Positions 35,863 through 46,046 of a stretch of DNA of 64,000 bases are shown one piece after another (positions within the stretch are counted from its first letter, which is position 1; each line of letters begins with the position of its first letter). Below the pieces are notes generated by a model. The model was not told the DNA's origin. It saw only the letters and a list, made by a program, of their open reading frames with translations, and ran no database searches. Source of the stretch: Clostridium sp. BJN0013 (GTDB lineage: Bacteria > Bacillota > Clostridia > Clostridiales > Clostridiaceae). The position numbers and the translations under genes are program-made. The stretch lies in contig NZ_CP162495.1 in the NCBI RefSeq assembly GCF_040939125.1, forward strand, positions 3,534,001-3,598,000. The letters run 5' to 3'.

Positions 35863-38340
35863 TTAAGTCAAAGCAGATACTTTCCATTCGCTATTGACAT
35901 ATATATAAAAAGTATTTGTATCTGTATCGAAGTATGTTACACTCTCTCTTGCACTGATTGGTCTTAGTGATGTACCACCTTTTTTCCTATAAACTGACGA
36001 TTGGCACACATTTTTAAAATCTCTTGGAAAATATAAACCATACGTTGATAAATCCGGATAAGCGGAACTATCTTTAAGGCTGCAGTTAATAGCATTAAAA
36101 CTTAAGAGCATTACCGGTGCTGTGGCATCGTACATATTTAGAAAACTGTATGATATTTTGTAATTATTAAACGATACAGTTTGCGCACTAGGTAACGAAA
36201 ATACACAACCATAAAATGTTCCATTCTTAATAGTTCCAGAAACTATCACGAAAGAACTTGTAAGAGTATCATTCTGAAATATGGATCTATAAATTTCATA
36301 GTTACAATAAGACGAACAATTAAATTCTCTTATTGTACTATCTTCAATTGTAAGTTTACATGGAACATTAGCGAAATATAAGGACAAATCCTTACAATTT
36401 TTTATTTTAAAAAATGGCAATTTCCTTTTATTGTAACGAATAGCATCACTCGTATAAGACGATTGAGAAACCGTTGAATACCCACCAGCTGCAAATAAAT
36501 TAACTTGTTGTAATAAGTTATCATATTTTACTAATTCAACATTGTCTATGTTTATATCTAAATTAGTTTTCATTGCAGATATATCATTATCTGATTCTCC
36601 AAGCATTATATTAGTTGCTGTTCCTAAAATAGAAACCCCATATCCCGAATCAGTTGTAATATTTTTATAAGTAAGAGAATCAGGAAATAAGTAAGGATAT
36701 TCAACTGAAGAAATTGAACCTATATTGGATGAATAGTTAAGTAATAATGAAATTGGTTCAGATGAATATGTTATATTAGCATCATGTATAGCAAGACCAT
36801 CGATCGTAACTTCTGGATAATGACAATCATACCCAAAGTCATGATCTCCCGTATTCACGGCAGAAATAACCGATGAAGCTGGTTCTAATAAATACCAATC
36901 TATATTGGATAATTTTAAATACCCTTCAAAATTACTACCATAATCCGACCGTAAATTCACAATAGGAGAGGAATAGATTTTACAATTACGTATTTCTGCA
37001 TTTTTTCCAATAAGATTAACTCCTTGATGACCTATTTTACAATTATCTATTATTAAGCCATATACTCCCATATGACTATCAAATCTATTAATTTTAGAAT
37101 TACTTACAATTACATCTTTTATACAATTTGTATCAATCCAACCCCATTTTGTTGTATTATTAATATCTGAAATAATAACATTATCGATTTTTAAATTGCA
37201 ACAATAGGATATTAATAATTCATAACTTCCTAAACTATTGAAGTATTTATGGGGTTGCAGTTTACAACCCTTGATATCTAAATTTACGCATTTATTTACA
37301 ATAAAAAGCCCACTGCTTGAATAACCATAAACTAAATCATCATCATTAAAATAATGTTCAATGTTTTCAATGGTAATATTACCGCCAGTCACTGTGATAT
37401 TCATATTGTTATATTCATCGACATTTGTAGTAGGCTCCCTTAATAGAGTTTCTATTACAAAATTTTTAAATGTAATAGATGTAGGTTTAAGTAATGTAAA
37501 TGATGCACTACCTACACTTGAAATATCAAATCTTAAATCGTCTATTATATTTCCATTTTCAACACGAAAGATATCAGTTTTATATTGTCCAGTATCTTCA
37601 TGCACACCTTTACGAATAAATACTTTTTCAGAATCACTATCACCTTGGACATAAACATATCCATTGCCTGGGGGGCATTGTATTGTCATATCTTTTTTTA
37701 ATAAACTTGTTAGTGAAAATTGTTCAATAGATTGATAATTTTCAATCGAAAATACAGTTGTACTACTTGAAATAGATGTTTCATCAAATATAAATTTTGC
37801 ACCACAACCATCAGTATTCGTTTTTACTACAATACCTCCAGATTTTAGTGTGTAAATTCTTTCAGGATTAGCTTTTACTGGTAAATTATTTGCATTTGCA
37901 TAGTCGTGTGCTTTTTTTATCCCTATTGCATCATCATTATCAGATTCTTTTATATAATCATCATAATATACAAAATTTTTTTCTGCTTTATCTGTCAATT
38001 GTAATGCATGAATATCTAATCTTTCTTGCAAAGTACCATAGGTTACATTGTTTACAGTATCTGTTCTAGCTGCCACTGTTTCCATATTGGAGGGGTCTTC
38101 TACACTTTGATTTGCAATTTCTTGATTGAAGGTATTCTCCAAATTTGTTTGTCTTGTTTCTACATTGCCTTGTCTTCCAGTTATCTCTTGTTCATAACTA
38201 TTCTGCCTATTAATCAAACTCTGTTCGTATGAATCTTGCTGATCACTTATAGCTTCAATTCCTGAAGCTATGCTTTCTCTAACGTCTTTACCAAACACAG
38301 CTTGCCTTATGGATTGAACTATAGTGCTTATACTCGCCAC
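35863..38340 (-). CDS. Prophage tail fibre/baseplate protein with beta-helix repeats
   Basis: The 825-residue protein begins ASISTIVQSIRQAVFGKDVR, the usual start of clostridial baseplate/fibre proteins, then a coiled region of SYEQ..NRQ repeats. From about residue 135 to 730 lie many short N/D/I-rich turns of a parallel beta-helix (pectate-lyase-like), as in tail spikes that bind or cut surface glycans. The C-terminal segment SARESVTYFDTDTNTFYIYV is a common fibre end. A GTG start at 38340 is chosen because GAGGGAG is 7 nt upstream. The frame continues 27 codons further but as a hydrophobic leader without a ribosome site. Confidence 0.75.
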   Translation of the reverse strand: MASISTIVQSIRQAVFGKDVRESIASGIEAISDQQDSYEQSLINRQNSYEQEITGRQGNVETRQTNLENTFNQEIANQSVEDPSNMETVAARTDTVNNVTYGTLQERLDIHALQLTDKAEKNFVYYDDYIKESDNDDAIGIKKAHDYANANNLPVKANPERIYTLKSGGIVVKTNTDGCGAKFIFDETSISSSTTVFSIENYQSIEQFSLTSLLKKDMTIQCPPGNGYVYVQGDSDSEKVFIRKGVHEDTGQYKTDIFRVENGNIIDDLRFDISSVGSASFTLLKPTSITFKNFVIETLLREPTTNVDEYNNMNITVTGGNITIENIEHYFNDDDLVYGYSSSGLFIVNKCVNLDIKGCKLQPHKYFNSLGSYELLISYCCNLKIDNVIISDINNTTKWGWIDTNCIKDVIVSNSKINRFDSHMGVYGLIIDNCKIGHQGVNLIGKNAEIRNCKIYSSPIVNLRSDYGSNFEGYLKLSNIDWYLLEPASSVISAVNTGDHDFGYDCHYPEVTIDGLAIHDANITYSSEPISLLLNYSSNIGSISSVEYPYLFPDSLTYKNITTDSGYGVSILGTATNIMLGESDNDISAMKTNLDINIDNVELVKYDNLLQQVNLFAAGGYSTVSQSSYTSDAIRYNKRKLPFFKIKNCKDLSLYFANVPCKLTIEDSTIREFNCSSYCNYEIYRSIFQNDTLTSSFVIVSGTIKNGTFYGCVFSLPSAQTVSFNNYKISYSFLNMYDATAPVMLLSFNAINCSLKDSSAYPDLSTYGLYFPRDFKNVCQSSVYRKKGGTSLRPISARESVTYFDTDTNTFYIYVNSEWKVSALT

Positions 38341-38483
38341 ATCATCACTCCCTCTACATATTAATGTAATAATTAATAAGCAAAGGATAGGAATTAATAT
38401 ATACTTTCTCTTATAAAACATAAAACCACCCGTTAAATAATTACTTAAAGGTAGTTTTCCCTAATTTTGCTTATTAAATTCTT

Positions 38484-40304
38484 TTAACTTGAAGGCATGT
38501 TATCTGCTATATATTCAGCCACATATTGTTCTACCCAACTTTGAGTAGCAATAGTTTCGCTATTAATTTTCCCCGAATCTTGTCTTATAAAAGTTTGGGT
38601 ATGACCACTTTCATCCAAAACAAAAAAGCCAGGGCCATTATTACTATCGGCATATACTGCCGCCCTAACTTTACCGTTGCTATCTAAAAGATTTATAACT
38701 CCACAATCTTTTTCCTTATCTATTCCTAATTGAAACCTTGGTTTGCCATCACCTTTATTATATCCAATTAAGGTAGCTCCAACATTATCAGAAGTACCTG
38801 CCTCCACACCGAGCTTAAGGACTAAATTACCGTCTATATCACGGATATTAGTAAGTCCCCCATACTCGTTAAATGTGTTTTCTATAATTACATTGCCATT
38901 CTTAGTTATCTGTTGTATACCATCCATTACTAGATTTCCCTGTAAATCTACATAGAATATTTTAGTATTGCTTTTTTTAATCTCTATCCCAACTTGTGGG
39001 TCTATATTTATGGTAATATCTCCCCTAGTTAACTTTATATAGCCATCTACAATATTTACATTACCGTCTACATCTAAGTAAAATACTTGCTTGCTATCTT
39101 TAGTTATCTTTAATCCTTCCTGCCCGTTTATAAGTATTTCTACAGACTTGTCGTGGCTTACAACCCTAAGACCATATCTATAACCTAGTTGTACACCCCC
39201 GTAGGTAGCCATCCTTGTAATGTTATTGGATTGTATATCATTTATAGCGCTCTCTAATTTCTCTGGTTTATTCGATAATGTAAGGGTTGGATTCCATGGT
39301 TGGGATAAATCCACTTCCATTTCAGCTACTTTATATATATCATCTACACCAAGTAAAGGACATATAGCATGTATAGATGTTGTAATGTCTATATTATCTG
39401 CCGGAATACCAGTTAAGGTACTTAAATCAAGCACGGATATATCTAAAGAACCGGCAGGCTGCGTATATTGACTTAGGTCTGCCTGACACTCTGTTTTTAG
39501 CTGTTGGTCGTCCTCGATATCACTGTAATCAGCCTTTTGATAAATAATTCCATACTTAGCTACTGCAACAGAGTCTTCCAGATAGTTTTTACCATCATTC
39601 ACATTTTCTATTGTAAGACCATTTGCCCCCACCGGAATAATCCTGGTGCCAAAAACAGAGCTATCATCTACACTCAAGCTCTTTAAGTTCTCTCCTAAAT
39701 TAACCTCTACAATTTTATCAACAGGGGCATTACTCAAATAGTCCAAATAATTAACTCCATTTTCTGTTCTAAACTGGAGTACCCCTTTATTTTCATTGAC
39801 CACATATTTCTGTATTGCTTCTAGCGTTGTTTCAAAGTCAGATGTAAAAAAGAGCCAGTCCTCAACATTTATAATGCCTGGATAGACTTTTTTATAATTT
39901 TCAATACCAGAATTGTTATGTGCATTTAAAAATTCCGTTATAACCTCCTGCGGGGTTTTGTCCTCATATATTACGCTTTCCACCCTGGTGTCATGCAGGT
40001 AATTCATTTCCCCCTCACATATTACATCTTTAGATAAAAGTCCATCATTACTCATACCTTTTGTACTTGCATATACCCTACCCCTGAATATCTCTCTACT
40101 ATCTCTTACGTCTGTTACAATTACTTTGGTTACAAATCTAGTTATTAAATTATAACCTGGGTTATTCGGATATAAAGTAAAACTAGCACTTCCCGCTTGA
40201 CTTCGTTTAGGATTAAGTTTTGGATTTATTACTTTAGGAGCTTCCGGGTCTGGATAATGCACAACTATTTCCTGCCCGTTGTTATAAATAGATATCTTAT
40301 ACAT
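38484..40304 (-). CDS. Phage tail protein, minor structural/endopeptidase type
   Basis: The 606-residue protein shows an N-terminal Gp37/prophage-endopeptidase-tail-like region (MYKISIYNNGQEIVVHYPD, SGSASFTLYPNNPGYN-like, FRGRVY). A central region with LNLGENLKSL-type sequence (VEVNLGENLKSLSV) follows, then C-terminal repeats VNIVDGYIKLTRGDITINID. The start ATG overlaps the stop of the Dit gene (TAATG), so the two are coupled. It probably forms the tail tip between Dit and the fibre. Confidence 0.75.
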   Translation of the reverse strand: MYKISIYNNGQEIVVHYPDPEAPKVINPKLNPKRSQAGSASFTLYPNNPGYNLITRFVTKVIVTDVRDSREIFRGRVYASTKGMSNDGLLSKDVICEGEMNYLHDTRVESVIYEDKTPQEVITEFLNAHNNSGIENYKKVYPGIINVEDWLFFTSDFETTLEAIQKYVVNENKGVLQFRTENGVNYLDYLSNAPVDKIVEVNLGENLKSLSVDDSSVFGTRIIPVGANGLTIENVNDGKNYLEDSVAVAKYGIIYQKADYSDIEDDQQLKTECQADLSQYTQPAGSLDISVLDLSTLTGIPADNIDITTSIHAICPLLGVDDIYKVAEMEVDLSQPWNPTLTLSNKPEKLESAINDIQSNNITRMATYGGVQLGYRYGLRVVSHDKSVEILINGQEGLKITKDSKQVFYLDVDGNVNIVDGYIKLTRGDITINIDPQVGIEIKKSNTKIFYVDLQGNLVMDGIQQITKNGNVIIENTFNEYGGLTNIRDIDGNLVLKLGVEAGTSDNVGATLIGYNKGDGKPRFQLGIDKEKDCGVINLLDSNGKVRAAVYADSNNGPGFFVLDESGHTQTFIRQDSGKINSETIATQSWVEQYVAEYIADNMPSS

Positions 40305-41008
40305 TATAAAGCTTCCCATCTAAATAAAATCCTTACCGTACCATTACCAGAAAACACTAAATCATTTCTACCATTCTGCAATTTTAATCCCCAGGGTTTA
40401 TTGTCTCCGGCATTTAGGCTATAGGTTTTACCACCATAAGTTAAAGTCATGGCAGCACTGCAATTTATAACCGGTGTTATTATTCTTCCGTTGTTATACA
40501 TAATTATTGTTGTTTCTCCATCTATCTCAAAAGTATTGGCATATTGCGTGTAATCGGTCAAGAAACAGAATGTATCCCAAATATCGTCTCCCATGTAAGA
40601 AGTAGAATACTTAAATGGGTCGCATACAAAATCCACAGTTAATAGTCCATATCTTAAAAATTTATCCCAGTCCGGAACATCTTGTACCTCTCCCATAAAA
40701 TAAAATTCTGGCATAAAATCGAACTGTAACTTCTGTTTGCCGGAATCCATTAGCCAATCTAAAGTCTGCCTATATATTATGTGTAATTCTTCTACGCTAT
40801 AGGCTATTATTCTCAATGTAACTGTTACCGCCCTAGCATCAAATACCTGTTCCCCGTTACTTCCTACGGTGCTAAAATCATATTGGCCTTGCATAAAGGG
40901 CACACTATCGGTTATTTTCTTTTTAGAAGGGGCGTTTATAATTTTATCTTCTGCGTATAACCCAAAATCTCTAAGGCTGTGTTTGCCATTAAATGTTATG
41001 CTATACAT
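40304..41008 (-). CDS. Distal tail protein (Dit, siphovirus)
   Basis: The 234-residue protein has MYSITFNGKHSLRDFGLY at the N terminus and a middle part (FDARAVTVTLRIIAYSVEEL, CDPFKYST) typical of Dit N-terminal domains. The C-terminal part is beta-rich and galectin-like, ending VRILFRWEAL. Dit is the hub of the siphophage tail tip. ATG 41008 follows GGGAGGGG by 8 nt. The 3' neighbour overlaps as TAATG, and the 5' neighbour is a tape-measure stub. Confidence 0.8.
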   Translation of the reverse strand: MYSITFNGKHSLRDFGLYAEDKIINAPSKKKITDSVPFMQGQYDFSTVGSNGEQVFDARAVTVTLRIIAYSVEELHIIYRQTLDWLMDSGKQKLQFDFMPEFYFMGEVQDVPDWDKFLRYGLLTVDFVCDPFKYSTSYMGDDIWDTFCFLTDYTQYANTFEIDGETTIIMYNNGRIITPVINCSAAMTLTYGGKTYSLNAGDNKPWGLKLQNGRNDLVFSGNGTVRILFRWEAL

Positions 41009-41009
41009 A

Positions 41010-41495
41010 TTATAATCCCCTCCCATTCAAGGCTATATTTTTACCCTGTATTCTGCTTGTGTATGGTGTTGTAATTTTTGCTACTTGTTCACCTTCTAAA
41101 TACACAGGAGTTATTATTGTAGTTGGCTGGGATGCTTCCAAATTAATACTCTGTACCCCGGTGGTAACTGCACCTGCCAAATTCAAAGAACTTGCGGCAT
41201 TTTGGAAACTTGCAGATGTAGGCACAATTCCTGAATTTTGTACCTCGGATATAGCAGCCTTAAGATTATCAAACATGGCCTGTAGCTGTGTCAGTGGTCC
41301 TTGGAATCCTTCCACTAATCTTGTACCTAAGTCTTGCTCTTCCAGTTTATAATCTTCACCATAACTATGTAGTAAAGATACAAGTTCCTGCTGGCTGCTG
41401 TTCATAAGAGTTTTTTCTGCTTCTGCCTCTAAACTTGCATCAGATAATTTCGGATTAACCCCTTCGTTTTGGACAGAATCTAATAAATTCTTCAT
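41010..41495 (-). pseudogene. C-terminal stub of the tape-measure protein
   Basis: 161 residues are open up to the junction with an IS3 remnant at about 41500. The content (helical, LVEGFQGPLTQLQAMFDNLK, then Ser/Ala-rich) and the position directly before dit match the end of a tape-measure protein, which is normally 600-1500 residues. The 5' part and all head genes are missing, so the prophage cannot make particles. Confidence 0.65.
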
Positions 41496-41506
41496 TTCTC
41501 TTAAAT

Positions 41507-41884
41507 TTAGGCCCTTATTTGAATATTTGTTAGGTTTTCTCCAAAATAAAGGTTATAAAATTCATGTGGAGCCATAAATCTTAAACTTGAATGTAATCTC
41601 CTATTATTGTAGAATTCCATAAATTCATTTACTATTTTGTATGCTTTCACATAGCTTTGAAATTCATTAATTTTTAAACACTCATCCTCAAGTATTCTGT
41701 GAAATGATTCTACATGTGCGTTTTTATTTGGCGTCTTCACTGGTATTCTCTCATGTTCAATTTTAAGTTCTTCACAGCATTCATCAAATTTATGACTTAT
41801 AAACTGAGGTCCGTTGTCTGTTCTTATTACTGGCTTTTTAGAGCCTTCCTCAAACAAGTTTCTTTTTATTAAGCACTTTCTAAG
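41507..41884 (-). pseudogene. IS3-family transposase, C-terminal fragment
   Basis: The frame encodes the end of an rve integrase core: VIRTDNGPQF with the second catalytic Asp, NKNAHVESFHRILEDE with the Glu, and the C-terminal YNNRRLHSSLRFMAPHEFY. The first Asp and the whole orfA are absent. At about 41885 the sequence passes into the left end of an IS256-type element. Confidence 0.85.
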
Positions 41885-41889
41885 TAGGG

Positions 41890-43428
41890 GAACGTACCTA
41901 GGTTTGTGTAAAAGAAATCAAGGTACGTTATTTTAATGTATGGGTAACTGGTAATGATGGTAATAATAAGTATGAAATATTACTAGAGAGGAGAAAGAAA
42001 ATCATGAATGTATTGGAAATACCTGATATAGACTTAAAAAAAGAATTAAAAAAATGCAGCAGTATGGAAGATTTAGTTGGAAAAAATGGGCTGATGCAAA
42101 GATTGTTCGGAGGCATAATACAGCAATTCTTAGAGGCAGAAATGGAAGAACATCTTGGAAGAGAAAAATATGATAAACTGTCAGGAGAAGATAAAAATTA
42201 TAGAAACGGATATAGTTCTAAAAATATTAGAACCAGCTTTGGCGGCGTTAAGGTGGATGTGCCAAGGGATAGGAAAGCTGAATTTGAGCCTAAAATAGTG
42301 AAAAAATATGAAACAGTCTGCAATGAGCTTGATAAAAAGATTATAGGGTTATATGCCAGGGAAATGTCTGTAGATGATATCAAATCAGAGATAGATGAAC
42401 TTTATGGTATAGATATATCTCCTTCAATGATATCTAAAATTACTGATAAGGTTATGGATACAGCTGTAGCATGGCAGAATAGATCCCTGGATGAGATCTA
42501 TCCAATAGTATATATGGATGCTATACATTTTAAAGTAAGAGAAGAACATAGAATCGTTAGTAAAGCTGCATATATATGCATGGCACTTGATGTAAAAGGT
42601 CATAAAGATATACTTGGTATATGGATTGGTGGGGCCGAAGGTGCAAAGTACTGGCTCTCTGTATGCAATGACCTTAAAAATAGGGGAGTTAAAGATATAC
42701 TAATAGCATGTATGGATGGACTCAAAGGACTTCCACAGGCCATAAAAGCAGTCTTTCCTGAAGTAAATATACAAAATTGTATAATACATCAGATAAGAAA
42801 TTCTATGAAGTATATACCCTCAAAAAATATTAAAGCTTTTATGAAGGATTTAAAAAATGTATACAAAGCAGTTAATGAGACAATGGCTATGCAGGCACTT
42901 GAAGTATTAGAAACTACATGGGGAGACAAATATCCTGTAGCTGTACAATCATGGAAGAACAACTGGGAAAATCTATCTACTTATTTTGATTTTCCACCAG
43001 AAATAAGAAAAATAATATATACTACTAACGCTTTAGAAGGTTTCAACAGGCAGCTTAGGAAATTCACTAAGGTAAGAACCGTATTTCCTACTGACGATTC
43101 CCTTATTAAGGCCCTTTATCTGGCTACGGAGCAAATAATGGTCAAATGGACATCAACATCTCCAAACTGGGCTAATACCTTGGCTCAACTGACTATAATG
43201 TTTCAAGAGAGGATTGAACCCTATATATAAAAATAAAGCCTGTACTATTTTGTATAAAAATGAATAATAATAGTATTATTGCAAACAATACTATTATTAC
43301 AAACCTACACTATCTTATTATTTAGTTATTCCCTAAAAAATAAAAATTACTACAGAAACGTATTCTATAGTAATTTCCAATTAGTTTTATCATTTCTATT
43401 TTATTTTACACAAATCTGTGTATGTTCT
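41890..43428 (+). mobile_element. IS256-type insertion sequence
   Basis: Left end GTACCTAGGTTTGTGTAAAA (41894-41913) and right end, reverse complement TACACAGATTTGTGTAAAAT (43404-43423), form imperfect terminal inverted repeats around a complete transposase gene. The left end also forms its own hairpin AACGTACCT / AGGTACGTT (41891-41929). I see no matching target duplication, so one side may have been rearranged. A copy of the left end alone is at 55964-56001. Confidence 0.8.
42004..43230 (+). CDS. IS256-family (mutator-type) transposase
   Basis: The 408-residue length is full. Family landmarks are EAEMEEHLGREKYD, RNGYSSKNIRTSFG, VPRDRKAEFEPKIVKKY, PIVYMDAIHFKVR (first Asp), ILIACMDGLKGLPQAI (second Asp) and IIYTTNALEGFNRQLRKFTK (Glu region). 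The frame is intact, so the element may still be active. The gene is opposite to the prophage genes it interrupts. Confidence 0.95.
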   Translation: MNVLEIPDIDLKKELKKCSSMEDLVGKNGLMQRLFGGIIQQFLEAEMEEHLGREKYDKLSGEDKNYRNGYSSKNIRTSFGGVKVDVPRDRKAEFEPKIVKKYETVCNELDKKIIGLYAREMSVDDIKSEIDELYGIDISPSMISKITDKVMDTAVAWQNRSLDEIYPIVYMDAIHFKVREEHRIVSKAAYICMALDVKGHKDILGIWIGGAEGAKYWLSVCNDLKNRGVKDILIACMDGLKGLPQAIKAVFPEVNIQNCIIHQIRNSMKYIPSKNIKAFMKDLKNVYKAVNETMAMQALEVLETTWGDKYPVAVQSWKNNWENLSTYFDFPPEIRKIIYTTNALEGFNRQLRKFTKVRTVFPTDDSLIKALYLATEQIMVKWTSTSPNWANTLAQLTIMFQERIEPYI

Positions 43429-43450
43429 CGCAATATGGGAGGGGAAAAGG

Positions 43451-45358
43451 ATGAATTGCTTTAAACTTTCCTATAAGCTTTTTAAAGACAATATAAAATT
43501 ATATAAGATCTATTTGCTTATTACCATCGTATCGGTTGCAGCTTTTTATAACTTTTTATCAATAGAAAATAATGAAGCATTTATGTCAATAAGTGAAAGA
43601 TTTCAGGCAGCAAGCACAGCTAGCATTTCCTGTGGATTTATCTTAGTATGTACAGTACTATATTTTATATTTAATGCGGACAAATTTTTTATGTTAAATA
43701 GACAGAAAGAGACAGCCTTGTATATGCTAATGGGAATTACACAATTAAAAATCAGTCAGGTATTTGTCATAGAAAGCTTGTTTATCGGAATCTTATCAAT
43801 ATCCAGCGGTCTTGTATTTGGAATAATATTATCTAAACTATTTTTTATGCTTTTAACCAAATCAATTCATTTAAATGTGGCAGTGCCTTTCCAAATATCA
43901 TTAAATTCCATAGTTACAGTAATTTTAGTATTTTTATGTATTTTTACAGCAGTAGCTTACAGAAAGTATAGAATAATAAAAAAGAGTAAGTTAATAGATA
44001 TGATCAATGCTTTAAAGGAAAAAGAGGAACTTCCAAGCTTAAGATATTTTAAAGGAATTTTAGGATTAATGTTAATTTTAGCTGGGTACTTAGTTGCCAT
44101 AATGATCAAAAAGTGGGAGATAGACTTGATGCTTTCCTCTATGACAGCTTTATTATGTGTTTCAATTGGAACTTACCTTTTCTTTGGAAGCTTTATGTCC
44201 ATAGTTTGTGATAAGATAATGAAAAATAAAAAATTAGTATACAAAAATGTTAGATTAGTAAGCATTTCTAATGTGTATTTTAGACTCAAAGATAATTATA
44301 GGAATCTGGCAATGACAGCAATACTATGTGCAGCAGCACTAACGGCCTTTGGATTAAGCCTATCCTTTAAGGAGATTGCAGCAAGAGAGGCTATAAAGGA
44401 AGCTCCATATAGTTTTTGCTATGAAACTTATGATGAAAAGTCAAAGGAGAAAGGGGCAGAAATAATTAAAGGAGCTAGAATTAATGAAAATAAATTTATA
44501 TTAGGAAAAGTTAATTATAAAAACTATCCTAAAAAAATAGATTACAATCATGAAGCCATAATAACAAGCTATTCAACTTTAAAAAAGAACTTAGAATTTT
44601 TAAATTATAAAGTACAGGATAATATTGAACCTAAGGGAAAAGAGGTTCTCTTTATATCAAGCGCTACAACTTTAGCATCTCCCCTTAACCTTGTGGGAAA
44701 GGAAGTAGAAATAAATAATAAGGATTATTCTATAAAAGTGCAAAAGGATATTCCTTTTACCGGGGTTATAGATAAATTAGGATATAAAAATATATATGTA
44801 TTAGAAGATAGTGAATATGAAAAGATACAGGAAGGTTTTAAGGAGAAAACTTTAAACTGTGTTCAAACAATTAGGGATGAAGATTTAAATCAATTAATAT
44901 TCAATATAAGACAAGCCTTATCTGAAGGAACGGTATATCCCTATATTAATGAGCGTACCTGGGATTACTATGTAATTGAAATATTTCATTTTCTCGGTAT
45001 GGTAATGTCTATAATATTTATGCTTTCAACCTTTAGTACAATATATTTTAAAATATTAAAGGATGCCTTTATGGATAAAAAGCACTACATAACCTTGAAA
45101 AATATAGGTATGAGTAAAAAGGAAGTAAGAAAATCTGCGTACATGCAGGTGGCAATATCCTTCATTTTACCAGGCGGTATAGCAATATTACACAGCATAG
45201 CTGCAATGAAGATGTTAGAACAAATAATGAATTTTTCTTTTAACCTCCAGCTGATCATCTCTTTAGGATTATATCTAGCAGCAATGATTTTATTCTATAT
45301 TTTCATAAGTAATACTTATGTCAATATGGTATATGAAGAAGGTAAAAATAATGATTAG
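43451..45358 (+). CDS. BceB-type ABC transporter permease (FtsX-like), orphan
   Basis: The 635-residue protein has ten predicted membrane helices, one N-terminal, a block of FtsX-like helices (about residues 50-215), a large extracellular domain (about 310-500) and a final FtsX block. This is the BceB/VraG pattern of bacitracin and antimicrobial-peptide detoxification transporters. ATG at 43451 follows GGGAGGGGAAAAGG. The ATPase partner (BceA) and the two-component system normally next to it are absent: 20 nt upstream is the end of the IS256-type element. The following gene overlaps the stop by 8 nt but is broken. Confidence 0.82.
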   Translation: MNCFKLSYKLFKDNIKLYKIYLLITIVSVAAFYNFLSIENNEAFMSISERFQAASTASISCGFILVCTVLYFIFNADKFFMLNRQKETALYMLMGITQLKISQVFVIESLFIGILSISSGLVFGIILSKLFFMLLTKSIHLNVAVPFQISLNSIVTVILVFLCIFTAVAYRKYRIIKKSKLIDMINALKEKEELPSLRYFKGILGLMLILAGYLVAIMIKKWEIDLMLSSMTALLCVSIGTYLFFGSFMSIVCDKIMKNKKLVYKNVRLVSISNVYFRLKDNYRNLAMTAILCAAALTAFGLSLSFKEIAAREAIKEAPYSFCYETYDEKSKEKGAEIIKGARINENKFILGKVNYKNYPKKIDYNHEAIITSYSTLKKNLEFLNYKVQDNIEPKGKEVLFISSATTLASPLNLVGKEVEINNKDYSIKVQKDIPFTGVIDKLGYKNIYVLEDSEYEKIQEGFKEKTLNCVQTIRDEDLNQLIFNIRQALSEGTVYPYINERTWDYYVIEIFHFLGMVMSIIFMLSTFSTIYFKILKDAFMDKKHYITLKNIGMSKKEVRKSAYMQVAISFILPGGIAILHSIAAMKMLEQIMNFSFNLQLIISLGLYLAAMILFYIFISNTYVNMVYEEGKNND

Positions 45359-45841
45359 GAAGACAGGAAAGATATTAAAAAAGTTTGGGCTGTTATACTA
45401 GCATTGTTAATAGTTATGTGTATAGTGGGTCAGGTCCGAAAATACATGGAAGGAGGATGTTAAACCTTTAGGCATATTGGTAGAGGTTGAAAATAAAAAG
45501 ATGCATGTATATTCTGATAAGGAACGGAGTGTAAAAAGGCCCTAGTTAAAATGGGAGTTCAAAATCCCTTTAACAAAACTATGGAAAATGAATTTAGCAT
45601 GGTTTTAAGGAATTGTGAAACTGTGAATAAAACTAAAATGTCAAAGGACTTGCCCATACTTAGATTTATTTCCATTAAATCTATGAAAGATATAAATAAT
45701 GGGAAATACACGAATGTAATAAATAAAAATTTAGAGGAATTCAAGGGATATGATAAGTTCAATTATTGTCTTTTAGAAGGAGGGCATTATATCTACTATG
45801 CAAAATCGAAGGAGATTGGGAAAAAACTATGGAGTTTTTAA
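45351..45841 (+). pseudogene. Alpha/beta hydrolase, broken
   Basis: The reading frame begins MIRKTGKILKKFGLLY at 45351, overlapping the permease stop, and then hits TAG. Further coding bits in other frames, LVEVENKKMHVYSDKER (45480) and KMSKDLPILRFISIKSMKDI to the end YIYYAKSKEIGKKLWSF (45841), match the start and the C-terminal third of secreted alpha/beta hydrolases. The middle with the catalytic Ser is missing. Frameshifts plus an internal deletion are evident. Confidence 0.6.
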
Positions 45842-45935
45842 GTAGATATGATATTTAATTATGGTAGTCCAAATTGGAAGCTATGGATAGTAAATTGCCA
45901 TTTAAAATTGAACCATTGAAGTAGGGAGTGATAAT

Positions 45936-46046
45936 ATGTATTTATCGGTTAAGGAAGTTAAAACATTGGATGAATATAAATTATTGTTGACTTTTGAGAA
46001 TGGCGAGATAAGGTTGTTTGATATAAATCCATATTTAGGGGCTTGA
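45936..46046 (+). pseudogene. DUF2442 protein, truncated
   Basis: ATG after TAGGGAGTGATAAT opens MYLSVKEVKTLDEYKLLLTF and then NGEIRLFDINPYLGA, the first half of a DUF2442 domain (about 80 residues when full). It stops where IS1182-type sequence begins, so the insertion probably cut it. Confidence 0.6.

Noticed and set aside
38341-38421. Hydrophobic leader (MFYKRKYILIPILCLLIITL) of the tail fibre gene
   Set aside because: Phage fibre proteins are not secreted by a signal peptide; GAGGGAG lies directly before the GTG at 38340 and the next residues are the family's normal start.
43279-43464. 61-codon frame between the IS256 transposase and the permease
   Set aside because: It runs through the IS right end into the permease start and has no ribosome site.
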